From the NCBI RefSeq assembly GCF_947501225.1, contig NZ_CANMUW010000001.1, forward strand, positions 496,001-560,000: 64,000 nt of DNA. Reading direction: 5' to 3'. How positions within the stretch are numbered: position 1 is the first letter of the stretch; each line of letters opens with the position of its first letter. Positions 53,723 to 62,573 of this stretch are shown one piece after another. The position numbers and the translations under genes are program-made. Source of the DNA: an uncultured Shewanella sp. (GTDB taxonomy: Bacteria > Pseudomonadota > Gammaproteobacteria > Enterobacterales > Shewanellaceae). Under the pieces are notes generated by a model. That model was not told where the DNA came from. It did no database searches and was given only the letters and a program-made list of their open reading frames with translations.

Positions 53723-55447
53723 ATGTCTGACTCATCGAAAATGGATAGGGGAGCCGGTGCTAATCTTTGCCGTCACCTGAATTACGCCGCAGAGCACTTA
53801 TCAGCTGAGCTAGCCGTTGCCGTGCAGCAAGCATCCGGCTCAATATTTTCTGCTAAATCATCGCTGCATTACCGGGAACTGACCTTCAGAGAGCTCGATA
53901 AGCGCAGCAATAAGCTCGCCCATGGGTTAAACGCCTACGGCATTAAACGTGGCATGAAAGCCGTGTTGATGGTGACACCCAGCATCGATTTCTTCACTCT
54001 GACCTTCGCACTCTTTAAAGCCGGTATCGTTCCAATTCTTGTGGATCCCGGGATGGGGGTTAAGAACCTTAAGCAGTGTTTCATCGAGTCTCAGCCCGAT
54101 GCCTTTATCGGCATTCCTAAGGCTCATATGGCCAGAAGGCTATTCTCCTGGGGGAAGGGATCGGTTAAGCATCTTGTGACAGTCGGCGGCAGCGGGTTAT
54201 GGGGCGGAGTGAGTCTCGATGCCCTGATAAGTCGGGCGAGTGGGACTGCACCTGAAGATTCCTATGAGATGGCCTGGCTCGATGAAGATGAGATGGCAGC
54301 CATTTTATTTACCAGTGGCAGTACCGGTACGCCAAAGGGGGTCGTGTATTCCCATAAAATGTTTGAAGCGCAGATAAGTGCGTTAAAACACGACTATGGT
54401 ATCGCTCCGGGTGAGCGGGATCTGGCGACCTTTCCACTCTTCTCTCTGTTTGGCCCGGCCCTTGGGATGGCTTCTATCGTACCTGAGATGGATGCCAGTA
54501 AGCCCATTACCGCCAATCCGGATTATCTGTTTGCCGCGATAGAGAAGTATCAATGCAGTAATATGTTTGTAAATCCGGCGCTGATCGAACGACTGGGGCG
54601 GGCAGGCGTTACATCGTCTCATACGCATCAATTACCCAGCATAAAACGGGTTATCTCTGCCGGTGCTCCAGCTACCATCGCCTCGATTCAGCATTTCAGC
54701 CAGATGCTCAGTGATGGGGTCGAGGTGCTGAACTCCTATGGTGCAACCGAGTCTCTGCCACTAAGCAAAATTGGCAGTGAGGCCCTTTTTGCAACAACCT
54801 CTGTCACCGACAACGGTGGTGGTATCTGCGTTGGAAAGCCGATAGAGGGGGTCGATATCGCCATTATCGATATCAGCGAGGCGCCGATCCCCCGGTGGGA
54901 TGAAGGTTTAAGGTTAAAGCCGGGCGAAATAGGTGAGATTGTCGTCAAGGGACCTATGGTCAGCCGCAGTTATTACTGCCGGGACAGCGCCACACAATTA
55001 GCGAAGATCCATGATGGCAACAGCATTCGTCATCGTATGGGCGACTTAGGTTATCTGGATGATGAAGGCAAGCTCTGGATGTGTGGCCGTAAGGCGCACC
55101 GGGTAGATGCAAGTCGAAGTGCCAAGGGGGAACCTGGCCGATACTTCTCTATCCCCTGTGAGCGGATCTTTAATACCCACCCACAGGTAAAACGCTCCGC
55201 CTTGGTCGGTGTAGAGGTGGGGGGGGAAACGGTGCCTCTGTTGTGCATAGAGCTCGAAAAGTCGCCTGGATGCGCCATGGCGGCGGGCTTGTTCGCCGAG
55301 CTTAACGAGATCGCCGGTCAACACCTGCAAACAAGAGGGATAAAGCGCTTCCTTATTCATCCTCAGTTTCCGGTCGACATACGTCATAATGCCAAAATTT
55401 TCCGTGAAAAACTGGCCGTTTGGGCTCAGAAAACTCATAAGGAGTAG
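53723..55447 (+). CDS. oleC: OleC, beta-lactone synthetase (AMP-dependent)
   Basis: A 574-residue ANL-superfamily enzyme that uses ATP to close the beta-hydroxy acid to a beta-lactone. Motifs: [20 protein letters not shown] (P-loop-like), [39 protein letters not shown] and a C-terminal Lys in [13 protein letters not shown]. The GRKAHRV hinge, in place of GRxDD, is usual for OleC. The gene ends in TAG at 55445-55447 and oleD begins 4 nt later. Confidence 0.94.
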   Translation: MSDSSKMDRGAGANLCRHLNYAAEHLSAELAVAVQQASGSIFSAKSSLHYRELTFRELDKRSNKLAHGLNAYGIKRGMKAVLMVTPSIDFFTLTFALFKAGIVPILVDPGMGVKNLKQCFIESQPDAFIGIPKAHMARRLFSWGKGSVKHLVTVGGSGLWGGVSLDALISRASGTAPEDSYEMAWLDEDEMAAILFTSGSTGTPKGVVYSHKMFEAQISALKHDYGIAPGERDLATFPLFSLFGPALGMASIVPEMDASKPITANPDYLFAAIEKYQCSNMFVNPALIERLGRAGVTSSHTHQLPSIKRVISAGAPATIASIQHFSQMLSDGVEVLNSYGATESLPLSKIGSEALFATTSVTDNGGGICVGKPIEGVDIAIIDISEAPIPRWDEGLRLKPGEIGEIVVKGPMVSRSYYCRDSATQLAKIHDGNSIRHRMGDLGYLDDEGKLWMCGRKAHRVDASRSAKGEPGRYFSIPCERIFNTHPQVKRSALVGVEVGGETVPLLCIELEKSPGCAMAAGLFAELNEIAGQHLQTRGIKRFLIHPQFPVDIRHNAKIFREKLAVWAQKTHKE

Positions 55448-55451
55448 TCAG

Positions 55452-56549
55452 GTGTCAGTCAGTCATTCTCCTTTGAAAAATCGCGTCGCGGCGCTGGATG
55501 CGTATCATATTGATGAACAAGTGGCGCTCAATAAGTTGAGAGGCCAGGTTAAGCGGGCGTTTGTTACCGGGGCCGGTGGCTTTCTGGGCAAGGCTGTTTG
55601 CCGGCGATTGATCGCCGCTGGCATAGAGGTTACCGGCTATGCCCGTGGTACCTATCCGGATCTGTCTGCCATGGGGGTCGATATGGTTCAGGGGGATATC
55701 GCCGATGCCGATGCCGTTGTCGACGCGATGAAGGGTTGCGACCTGGTGTTTCATGTGGCTTCTAAAGCCGGTGTGTGGGGCAGTAAACAGAGTTACTTCT
55801 CGCCCAATGTCGATGGTGCGGCCAATGTCATTAACGCCTGTAAGAGGCTTCATATTGAGTATCTGGTCTATACCAGTACTCCAAGTGTCACCTTTGCCGG
55901 CGTGGATGAGGCGGGAGTCAATGAAGCGGCACCCTATGCCGAAAAGTACCTAAACTATTACGGTGAGTCTAAGGCGATTGCCGAGCAGATGGTACTCGAC
56001 GCCAACGGCTCAGATCTAAAAACGGTCGCTTTAAGACCGCACCTGATCTGGGGGCCCGAAGACCCCCATCTAGTGCCTCGCGTTATCGAAAGAGCCCGCG
56101 CCGGGCGGCTCAAGTTAGTGGGGCAGGAGGATAAACTTGTCGATACAATCTATGTTGGCAATGCTGCCTACGCGCATATACTCGCAGCGCAGAACCTCAC
56201 CGATGTGAATACCTCTGCAGCCGGTAAAGCTTATTTTCTGAGCAATGATGAACCGATTACCATGGCCGCCATGCTCAACAAGATATTGAACTGTGTTGAC
56301 CTGCCTGAGGTCAATAAGCGAGTACCCGCTAACCTGGCATATGCTGTCGGTGTGTTACTCGAAACTGTCTATGGCCTGCTTGGCAAAACACAAGAGCCTT
56401 TGATGACCCGCTTCGTGGCGAGGCAACTCTCTACCAGCCACTACTTCGATATCTCGGCGGCTAAAAGAGATCTGGGCTACTCGCCCCTGGTGAGTATTGA
56501 TTCGGGGATGGAGAAGTTGAGAGCATATCTTAACGCTAACCCAGTTTAA
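55452..56549 (+). CDS. oleD: OleD, NAD(P)H-dependent 2-alkyl-3-ketoalkanoate reductase
   Basis: OleD reduces the beta-keto acid from OleA. About 365 residues of the 3-beta-hydroxysteroid dehydrogenase-type SDR group: Rossmann site FVTGAGGFLGKAVCRRLI, YTSTPSV and the catalytic Tyr-x-x-x-Lys in YYGESKAIAE. An ATG reading at 55389 would overlap oleC by 59 bp. GTG 55452 is preferred because AAGGAG (55439-55444) is 7 nt upstream, 4 nt after the oleC stop, so the pair is translationally coupled. Confidence 0.93.
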   Translation: MSVSHSPLKNRVAALDAYHIDEQVALNKLRGQVKRAFVTGAGGFLGKAVCRRLIAAGIEVTGYARGTYPDLSAMGVDMVQGDIADADAVVDAMKGCDLVFHVASKAGVWGSKQSYFSPNVDGAANVINACKRLHIEYLVYTSTPSVTFAGVDEAGVNEAAPYAEKYLNYYGESKAIAEQMVLDANGSDLKTVALRPHLIWGPEDPHLVPRVIERARAGRLKLVGQEDKLVDTIYVGNAAYAHILAAQNLTDVNTSAAGKAYFLSNDEPITMAAMLNKILNCVDLPEVNKRVPANLAYAVGVLLETVYGLLGKTQEPLMTRFVARQLSTSHYFDISAAKRDLGYSPLVSIDSGMEKLRAYLNANPV

Positions 56550-56631
56550 ATCGAGCCGGGCGGAGTCAGTCGAAGGGTATGAGTCCGGCCGGTTATAGAG
56601 TGAAGCATCAGTGGCATTCAAGGAGTGAAAG

Positions 56632-57081
56632 ATGCAACAAGATAGTGAGGATAAGCGGCTTATCCGGAGTGCCAGCTGTAACTGTGGTCAGCTATCGGTG
56701 ACCTGTATCGGTGAGCCTAAGAGAGTGTCTGTGTGTCACTGCACAGCATGTCAGAAACGTACCGGTAGCGCCTTCGGTGTTCAGGTTAGATTTGATGCCC
56801 CAAATGTCGATTTTGCCGGGCAGAGCAGGAGCTATCGCCGCACCGCAGATAGTGGCTCTGAAGTCTGTTTTCATTTCTGTCCCGACTGTGGCGCGACATT
56901 ATGGTTTATTCTCGATGTCGCCCCCAAGGATGTGGTGATCCCTATGGGGAACTTTGCCGATGAGCACTCTTTACTCGCTGAGCAATCTAACCTCAGATTA
57001 CCTAACCCTAAGATCTCTATCTATGAGGAGCGCGCTCAACCTTGGGTCATACTCCAGGGCATAGATGAGAGACATAGCTGA
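56632..57081 (+). CDS. GFA-family zinc protein
   Basis: 149 residues with three zinc-binding Cys clusters: CNCGQLSVTC, CHCTACQKRTG and CPDCGATLW. This is the GFA (glutathione-dependent formaldehyde-activating) fold, a broad family; only some members act on formaldehyde adducts. Substrate unknown. 82 bp after oleD on the same strand, so read-through is possible, but no functional link to olefin synthesis is evident. Confidence 0.85.
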   Translation: MQQDSEDKRLIRSASCNCGQLSVTCIGEPKRVSVCHCTACQKRTGSAFGVQVRFDAPNVDFAGQSRSYRRTADSGSEVCFHFCPDCGATLWFILDVAPKDVVIPMGNFADEHSLLAEQSNLRLPNPKISIYEERAQPWVILQGIDERHS

Positions 57082-57281
57082 TATTACCCAAGTCCCTGCA
57101 CAAGGCGACGCTCAGGTCTCGAGTGTCGTTCAGCAATAACTCTGACCCACTTATCCTGAATCATTTATGCCCAATGATGGGGCTGAACCCGAAAATGACT
57201 GTAGTTGCTATACTCATAACTCTTGCTGTTTAGCCTGTTCTGGCTCCTGAGCAGGTTTAGTCATTGAATATCTGTCGGGAA

Positions 57282-57650
57282 ATGATGATGAATAGTGACG
57301 ATCTTAGCTTATATAGTGATGCGTGGAATGCACATGACATCGACAAGATCATGGCCTATATGTCTCAAGATTGTGTGTTTGAAACTGCCGGTGGGGAGGA
57401 GAAGTTCGGTACCCGATATACCGGCTATAGCCAGGTTAAGAAACGTTTTATGTCGGTTTGGCATGATTTCCCGGATGTGCGTTTTGAAAATGTCAGCCAC
57501 TTTGTAAGCGCCGACAGAGGTTGCAGCGAATGGACATTTGTCGCAACAAACATGGATGGCTCAACTCTCGAGATAGAGGGGTGTGACCTCTTCACCTTTA
57601 AAGGCGGTAAGATTGCGGTTAAGCGTACATTTTTAAAAAACCGTAAGTGA
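57282..57650 (+). CDS. SnoaL/NTF2-like protein
   Basis: About 120-122 residues; three consecutive ATGs (57282, 57285, 57288) follow GGGA at 57277-57280 and 57285 or 57288 are the likeliest starts. DAWNAHDIDKIMAYMSQDCVFE and the final FTFKGGKIAVKRTFLK are typical of polyketide-cyclase-like NTF2 folds. These proteins bind small molecules in a cone-shaped pocket; the substrate is unknown. It precedes the aldehyde dehydrogenase gene by 40 bp and may be co-transcribed. Confidence 0.75.
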   Translation: MMMNSDDLSLYSDAWNAHDIDKIMAYMSQDCVFETAGGEEKFGTRYTGYSQVKKRFMSVWHDFPDVRFENVSHFVSADRGCSEWTFVATNMDGSTLEIEGCDLFTFKGGKIAVKRTFLKNRK

Positions 57651-57690
57651 CCCGTTTGCATATCAATTAATGTTCCGTGGAGGGAGGGTT

Positions 57691-59055
57691 ATGAACAGGA
57701 CCTTAAAATCGATAAACCCCGCGACGCTCGAGGTCGTCGGAGAGGTCGAAGTCACGTCTACACAGGAGCTCCATAAACAGGTTAGGGTAGCAAGAGAGGC
57801 ACTGAAAACATGGAGAGAGATCTCTTTAGACGACAGGGCTAAATGTTTAGAGAATGCCGGTCAGGCCTTAGTGGATAACGCCGAAGATTTTGGTGAGATA
57901 CTGAGTAAAGAGATGGGCAAGCCCTTGAAAAGTGGTATTGGTGAGGTTCGAAGTTGTGGCAATGGCATGGCGGGGAAAGTTAAAGCGATTAAGTCAGCCT
58001 TGCAGACGGTAGTTCACGACACTAACACTACACAAACCCGGATAACCTACCGGCCACTAGGCGTTGTCGGCGTTATCAGCCCATGGAACTACCCCATGGC
58101 GATGCCCCAGTGGATGGTTATTCCAGCACTGATGGCGGGTAATACTGTGATATTAAAACCCTCGGAAGAGACGCCCTTGATAGCACAGTGTTACGTAGAC
58201 ACGCTAAACCAATTTCTCCCGGCGGGGGTATTACAAATAGCTCACGGAGCGGATGAGCAGGGAAAGGCTCTGGTAGAAGCCGATATCAACCTGATCACTT
58301 TTACCGGCTCCCGTGCCGTTGGCATAGATATCATGAAGCGCAGCGCAGACGGCCTGAAGCGATTGATTCTCGAGTTAGGCGGCAAAGACCCTCTCATCGT
58401 GTTAAGGGATGCAGATATTGAGAGCGCCGCCGATTTTGCGGTGAGTAATAGTGTGGATAATTCAGGTCAGATGTGCGTCTCAACCGAACGGGTGTTTGTA
58501 CATGAGGATATCGCCGATGATTTTGAGCTGCGGGTAACAGAGTTATCGAAAAAGATCAGGGTGGGTCCCTGGAATGAAGCCGGCGTGCAGATGGGACCTA
58601 TGATCCACAGCAAACAGAGCTTACATGTGGCCAATCAAATCGATGATGCTATAAGCAAAGGCGCCCGTTTGTTATTCGGAGGAAAACACCTAAGGAGTGG
58701 TTATGTGATGCCGACGGTGCTGGCAGGTGTGACAGAAGATATGTCTATCGCCGGAGAGGAAACCTTCGGGCCCGTTATTTGTATCACACGTTATCGCGAT
58801 CTCGATGACGCAGTGTGTCAGGCAAATGATACGGTTTACGGGTTAGGTGCCGTGGTGTTTGGTCGTGATGAGGTAGCGACTGAGCTGGTTGCCAGCCGCT
58901 TAGAGGCCGGCATGATAGGCATCAATAAGAGTGTTTTTGGTGTCGGGGATAATCCCTGGGTCGGCGCCAAGCAGAGTGGCTTTGGTTATCATGGTTCCGG
59001 CGACGGATATCGCCAGTTCAGTCAGGTAACCGTTATCAGTAAAGCCCTTGATTAG
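57691..59055 (+). CDS. NAD(P)-dependent aldehyde dehydrogenase, succinate-semialdehyde type
   Basis: 454 residues. Catalytic Cys in NSGQMCVSTERV, general-base Glu in LELGGKDPLIVL, and ISPWNYPMAMPQWMVIPALMAGN of the cofactor fold. The sequence SINPATLEVVGEVEVTS and MIGINKSVFG resemble succinate-semialdehyde dehydrogenases, but other aldehydes are possible. GGAGGGAGGG ends about 4 nt before ATG 57691, a strong site; an in-frame ATG at 57670 precedes it. It converges on the RluA-type gene. Confidence 0.85.
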   Translation: MNRTLKSINPATLEVVGEVEVTSTQELHKQVRVAREALKTWREISLDDRAKCLENAGQALVDNAEDFGEILSKEMGKPLKSGIGEVRSCGNGMAGKVKAIKSALQTVVHDTNTTQTRITYRPLGVVGVISPWNYPMAMPQWMVIPALMAGNTVILKPSEETPLIAQCYVDTLNQFLPAGVLQIAHGADEQGKALVEADINLITFTGSRAVGIDIMKRSADGLKRLILELGGKDPLIVLRDADIESAADFAVSNSVDNSGQMCVSTERVFVHEDIADDFELRVTELSKKIRVGPWNEAGVQMGPMIHSKQSLHVANQIDDAISKGARLLFGGKHLRSGYVMPTVLAGVTEDMSIAGEETFGPVICITRYRDLDDAVCQANDTVYGLGAVVFGRDEVATELVASRLEAGMIGINKSVFGVGDNPWVGAKQSGFGYHGSGDGYRQFSQVTVISKALD

Positions 59056-59119
59056 GGAGACTTCCCCTGCGCAAGAGGTTTATATGAAACAGCTCTTTAA
59101 ATATGAGGAGTCAGCGTCG

Positions 59120-59968
59120 TTACAGTTCAGGTCTGAGCCTTTGGGGTAACTCAAACTCCCTCTGTTTACCCGTAATCGGACAGGGAAACTTCAGGTAGCA
59201 TGAGGTCAGTTGCAGGTTGACCTCTGAGTCATCTGCAATGCCATGTTGGCGGTCTCCGACTACAGGGTAGCCGATAGATGCCATATGAATACGGATCTGA
59301 TGTTTACGCCCTGTTTCTATCTTCACCTGAACGAGTGAGCGGTTTTGTGATGCATCATATTTAAGCAGCGTGGCGTGCGAACGGGCAGGCTTACCATCGA
59401 CCTCGCTATCGATTGTCACAGATTCACCGGTGCCATTATGGGAAAACTGCCCCTCAACGATGACCTGATAATATTTATCTAATGACCTCTGTTCGAATAA
59501 CTTGGCTAACGCCGCCGTTGTTTGTCGGCTGTGGCCGATAAGTACCAGGCCTGTGGCCGCCCTGTCTAACCTGTGGATGATGAATGCAGGCCGTTGCGGA
59601 GTCAGGTGGGTCTCAACATAACGATTGATCGTCGTATGATCACCCCACTTTGAACCTTGGCACAACATGCCGTATGGCTTGTACCAGAGACTGTACAGGC
59701 CCTCATCGGCGATAAGCTCGGCATTTTCGACCTCTTGCGCGAGCACCTGCTGGTTATAGTAGAGGTGGAGCTCATCACCTATCTTAAGTGCTCTCTTGGC
59801 GCGGCGTAACCTCTGTGTCTGCTTACCGCGTGTCAGCCAGACGGCTCCCTTGTTCATTGCCTGTTTGATTATCTGTTTCGATAAACCAGATTCAAGGGCT
59901 AATAGCGCGGCTGCGTCATCATCAAGGGAGGACACTTTAATATGGATTTCTATCTGGTTTTTACTCAT
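59120..59968 (-). CDS. RluA-family pseudouridine synthase
   Basis: 282 residues. An N-terminal S4-like region (SGLSKQIIKQAMNKGAVWLTRGKQTQRLRRAKRALKIGDELHLYY) is followed by the RluA catalytic domain with IIHRLDRAATGLVLIGHS, which includes the catalytic Asp, and VKIETGRKHQIRIHMASIGYPVVGD. Such enzymes modify uridines of rRNA or tRNA; the target position cannot be told. Tail-to-tail with the aldehyde dehydrogenase gene; no terminator seen in the 64 bp between them. Confidence 0.9.
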   Translation of the reverse strand: MSKNQIEIHIKVSSLDDDAAALLALESGLSKQIIKQAMNKGAVWLTRGKQTQRLRRAKRALKIGDELHLYYNQQVLAQEVENAELIADEGLYSLWYKPYGMLCQGSKWGDHTTINRYVETHLTPQRPAFIIHRLDRAATGLVLIGHSRQTTAALAKLFEQRSLDKYYQVIVEGQFSHNGTGESVTIDSEVDGKPARSHATLLKYDASQNRSLVQVKIETGRKHQIRIHMASIGYPVVGDRQHGIADDSEVNLQLTSCYLKFPCPITGKQREFELPQRLRPEL

Positions 59969-60098
59969 CGACGATAATTTTTGGTGTTGAGGACCCGTGA
60001 ATTTTACACTAATTCAGTTAAACCGACTGCCCTAATTACCGGCAAAAGGGACAGGGTCGTAAAATTTGATTCTTAGCCGCTCAATACCAAAAGAGAGG

Positions 60099-60425
60099 TT
60101 AGTGCAGAGTAGGGGTATTCATATTGATCAGCGCGATCCCAATAATAATGAGCACCATACCGAAAACAGTATCAAGATTTGGCACATTGCCCTGAATGGC
60201 ACCGATCAATACGATTAACACTATGCCCGCGCCACACCAGATAGCATAGGCTACGGCGGTGGAGATATGGGTGGTCGCCAGAGAGAGAAAGTAGAAAGCA
60301 CTGGCGTAGCCGATACCACACGCCATGGAGGGAAGTAAGCGACTAAACCCTGCTGTTACCGGTAGCAGCGTGGTTGCTACCACTTCCGAGATAATAGCTA
60401 TAGCAAGATATAAGTAGCTGTTCAT
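60099..60425 (-). CDS. small multidrug resistance (SMR) family efflux protein
   Basis: 108 residues, four membrane segments. The essential proton- and substrate-binding Glu14 is present (IISEVVATTLL), with the helix 3-4 segments TAVAYAIWCGAGIVLIVLIGAI. SMR proteins act as dual-topology dimers that export quaternary cations, or guanidinium in the Gdx subgroup; which applies here is open. AAGGAG lies 6 nt before ATG 60425; the frame is open upstream to 60494. A terminator-like hairpin lies 30-60 nt upstream in its leader. Confidence 0.88.
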   Translation of the reverse strand: MNSYLYLAIAIISEVVATTLLPVTAGFSRLLPSMACGIGYASAFYFLSLATTHISTAVAYAIWCGAGIVLIVLIGAIQGNVPNLDTVFGMVLIIIGIALINMNTPTLH

Positions 60426-60454
60426 TGTGTCTCCTTTGGTGAGGTCGCCCCCAA

Positions 60455-60485
60455 TTAAAAAATGGCCCTGCGAGAGTGAAGGGCC
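60455..60485 (-). promoter_or_regulatory. terminator-like hairpin in the SMR gene leader
   Basis: Read on the - strand, GGCCCT (60485-60480) pairs with AGGGCC (60469-60464) and runs into ATTTTTTAATT. It lies before, not after, the gene, so it could act as an attenuator. Upstream on the same strand seven Leu codons in a row occur in an overlapping frame beginning with GTG at 60555. Confidence 0.45.
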
Positions 60486-60784
60486 GAAAAACACTGAGTA
60501 ATAAAAGGAGAAGTAAAAAGAAGCGGGTTAAATATTTTTTGCTTCCGATACTCACAGGACGATGATGAGATCCGTAAGTATTATCGAACTAAAGGGTTTA
60601 ACCCCTGTTTGACTTCGTGGGCCATTGTCTCTGTTACTTTTTTACTAATCATTATTAAGAGTGCTTATGACCCCTGATAGTCATGGAGTGCTGTCTGAAG
60701 AGTCAGACCATCTGGTAGGTGAGTTAAACATTTCCTATATTTAAGGAAAATATACTTGTCCCGACAGGTTCTTGCTTCTAATCT

Positions 60785-60805
60785 AAATGGTAATTATTAC
60801 CATTT
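60785..60805. promoter_or_regulatory. 21-bp perfect palindrome between the SMR and phosphohexomutase genes
   Basis: AAATGGTAAT (60785-60794) and ATTACCATTT (60796-60805) flank a single T. It lies 44 bp before the phosphohexomutase start, in the 423-bp divergent region that also serves the SMR gene. It has the arms and centre of a dimeric operator. The regulator is unknown; it is not a convincing Fur, Zur or FNR site. Confidence 0.6.
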
Positions 60806-60848
60806 GTGCTTGTGTGATAACCATACGGGGATAATGCCGGAGTGAAAG

Positions 60849-62573
60849 ATGGACACTGAACTAGTATTTAAAGTAAAGCATTGGATTGACAACGATCCTG
60901 ACCCTCGCACCAAGAGGGAGCTACAAGCGTTACTCGATGCCGGCGATGAAACTCAGCTGAAGCAGCGTTTCTCGGGACGTCTGGTATTTGGTACCGCAGG
61001 GATCAGAGGCGTGGTCGGGGCGGGGCCTATGCGAATGAATCGCTTAGTGGTTCAACAGACCTCGGCTGGGGTTGGCCTGTACCTCAAGCAGCAGGTGCCG
61101 GATGTTGCACCGCGGGGAGTCGTCATAGGATACGACGGACGACATGACTCTAAGCAGTTCGCCCGGGATGCGGCCGCTGTATTGGCAGCCATGGGGATCA
61201 AGGTCTATTTGACCTGTGAGGTTGCGCCAACCCCACTCGTCGCCTTCGGTGTCACCCATCTTGGCGCCGCGGCAGGTATTGTGGTGACGGCCAGTCATAA
61301 TCCCCCCCAGTACAATGGTTATAAGGTCTACTGGGGCAACGGTGCACAGATCATCCCACCCCATGATAGCGGCATTGCCGCATGTATAGAGAGTGCGGCA
61401 ACAGGGCCCGTCGTGATGCAGGAGCTGGACAACGCCATTGCGACTAAAAGTTTGGTCATGTTGGAAACTGACTTTTATGAGGCCTATCGTCGGGGAGTTA
61501 AAACAGCAGGCATTTTACAGAACCATACACGGCCGGATCTGGTCAGCCTCTCCTATACGGCGATGCATGGTGTTGGTGCCCAAATGGCAGAAACGGTACT
61601 CAGGGACGCCGGGTTCAATCATCTCTATTCGGTTGCCGATCAGCGAGAGCCCGATGGTGACTTTCCAACGGTCAAGTTTCCCAACCCCGAAGAGAGCGGG
61701 GCGATGGACAGGGTGATAGCCGAGGCTAAAAAGCATGATGCGGTTTTGGCTTGCGCCAATGACCCCGATGCCGACCGATTTGCCGTTGCCGTGCGCAGGT
61801 CAGGTGAAGCCGAATATCAGATGTTAACCGGTGATCAGGTCGGTGTGTTGCTGGGCCATTATCTACTGACACACAGCGCAGAAGATCAAAGGTTTACCTG
61901 CACCACAATTGTCTCATCCAGCCTGTTATCAAAAGTTGCCGCGAGCTTCAATGCGACATGCCGTACAACATTAACCGGCTTCAAGTGGCTGACTAATGTG
62001 GGAATGAGCGAGCAGCGCGATGATAATCGTTTCCTGTTCGCCTACGAGGAGGCTTTAGGTTATACCGTAGGCTCTATGGTTTGGGATAAAGATGGTTTGT
62101 CGGCACTACTGGCCTTCTCACAGCTGACGGCCGAACTTGCTGCGAGCGGTAAGACGATTTGGAATCGACTGGAAGAGATATATCGCGAGCATGGCTTTCA
62201 TCTCAATGCTCAGGTCAGTATTGCTCTGCAGCCTGATACGCCGAATATTGGAGCCTATCTGCGTGAGACACCGCCAGACTCCATAGCCGGCCGTGCCATC
62301 ATCTCTGTCGATGATATCAGCTGCGGTCTGCGACGCTTTGCCGACGGTCGCACCGAGACTATCGAGCTGCCAAACAGTGACGTGCTTATCTATCGACTGG
62401 AGGGCGGCGGACGCGTCATTGTCAGGCCTTCGGGTACTGAGCCCAAGATAAAATGTTATTATGAAATAGTAGAAACGATGACGGATGAGGATTCACTTCA
62501 AAGCGTGCAGCAAAGGGCGCAAGCGCTGATGAATGAATTTATATCGGCCCATCAACAGTCGTTACCTCAATAG
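60849..62573 (+). CDS. phosphoglucomutase/phosphomannomutase family protein
   Basis: A 574-residue alpha-D-phosphohexomutase. The phosphoserine loop TASHNPPQYNGYKVYW, the metal loop DPDADRFAV, the sugar-specificity loop FAYEEALGYTVG and the phosphate-binding RPSGTEPKIKCYY are all present. Length and the N-terminal WIDNDPDPRTKRELQALL resemble the longer PgcA-like group, which isomerises glucose-1-P and glucose-6-P or other phosphosugars. Its 3' end overlaps the convergent CdaR-type gene by 12 bp. Confidence 0.92.
   Translation: MDTELVFKVKHWIDNDPDPRTKRELQALLDAGDETQLKQRFSGRLVFGTAGIRGVVGAGPMRMNRLVVQQTSAGVGLYLKQQVPDVAPRGVVIGYDGRHDSKQFARDAAAVLAAMGIKVYLTCEVAPTPLVAFGVTHLGAAAGIVVTASHNPPQYNGYKVYWGNGAQIIPPHDSGIAACIESAATGPVVMQELDNAIATKSLVMLETDFYEAYRRGVKTAGILQNHTRPDLVSLSYTAMHGVGAQMAETVLRDAGFNHLYSVADQREPDGDFPTVKFPNPEESGAMDRVIAEAKKHDAVLACANDPDADRFAVAVRRSGEAEYQMLTGDQVGVLLGHYLLTHSAEDQRFTCTTIVSSSLLSKVAASFNATCRTTLTGFKWLTNVGMSEQRDDNRFLFAYEEALGYTVGSMVWDKDGLSALLAFSQLTAELAASGKTIWNRLEEIYREHGFHLNAQVSIALQPDTPNIGAYLRETPPDSIAGRAIISVDDISCGLRRFADGRTETIELPNSDVLIYRLEGGGRVIVRPSGTEPKIKCYYEIVETMTDEDSLQSVQQRAQALMNEFISAHQQSLPQ

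Noticed and set aside
55389..55451. Longer OleD starting at 55389
   Set aside because: It overlaps oleC by 59 bp, while GTG 55452 has a well-placed AAGGAG.
60426..60600. Guanidine riboswitch before the SMR gene
   Set aside because: Neither the ykkC, mini-ykkC (ACGR loops) nor guanidine-III consensus is visible.
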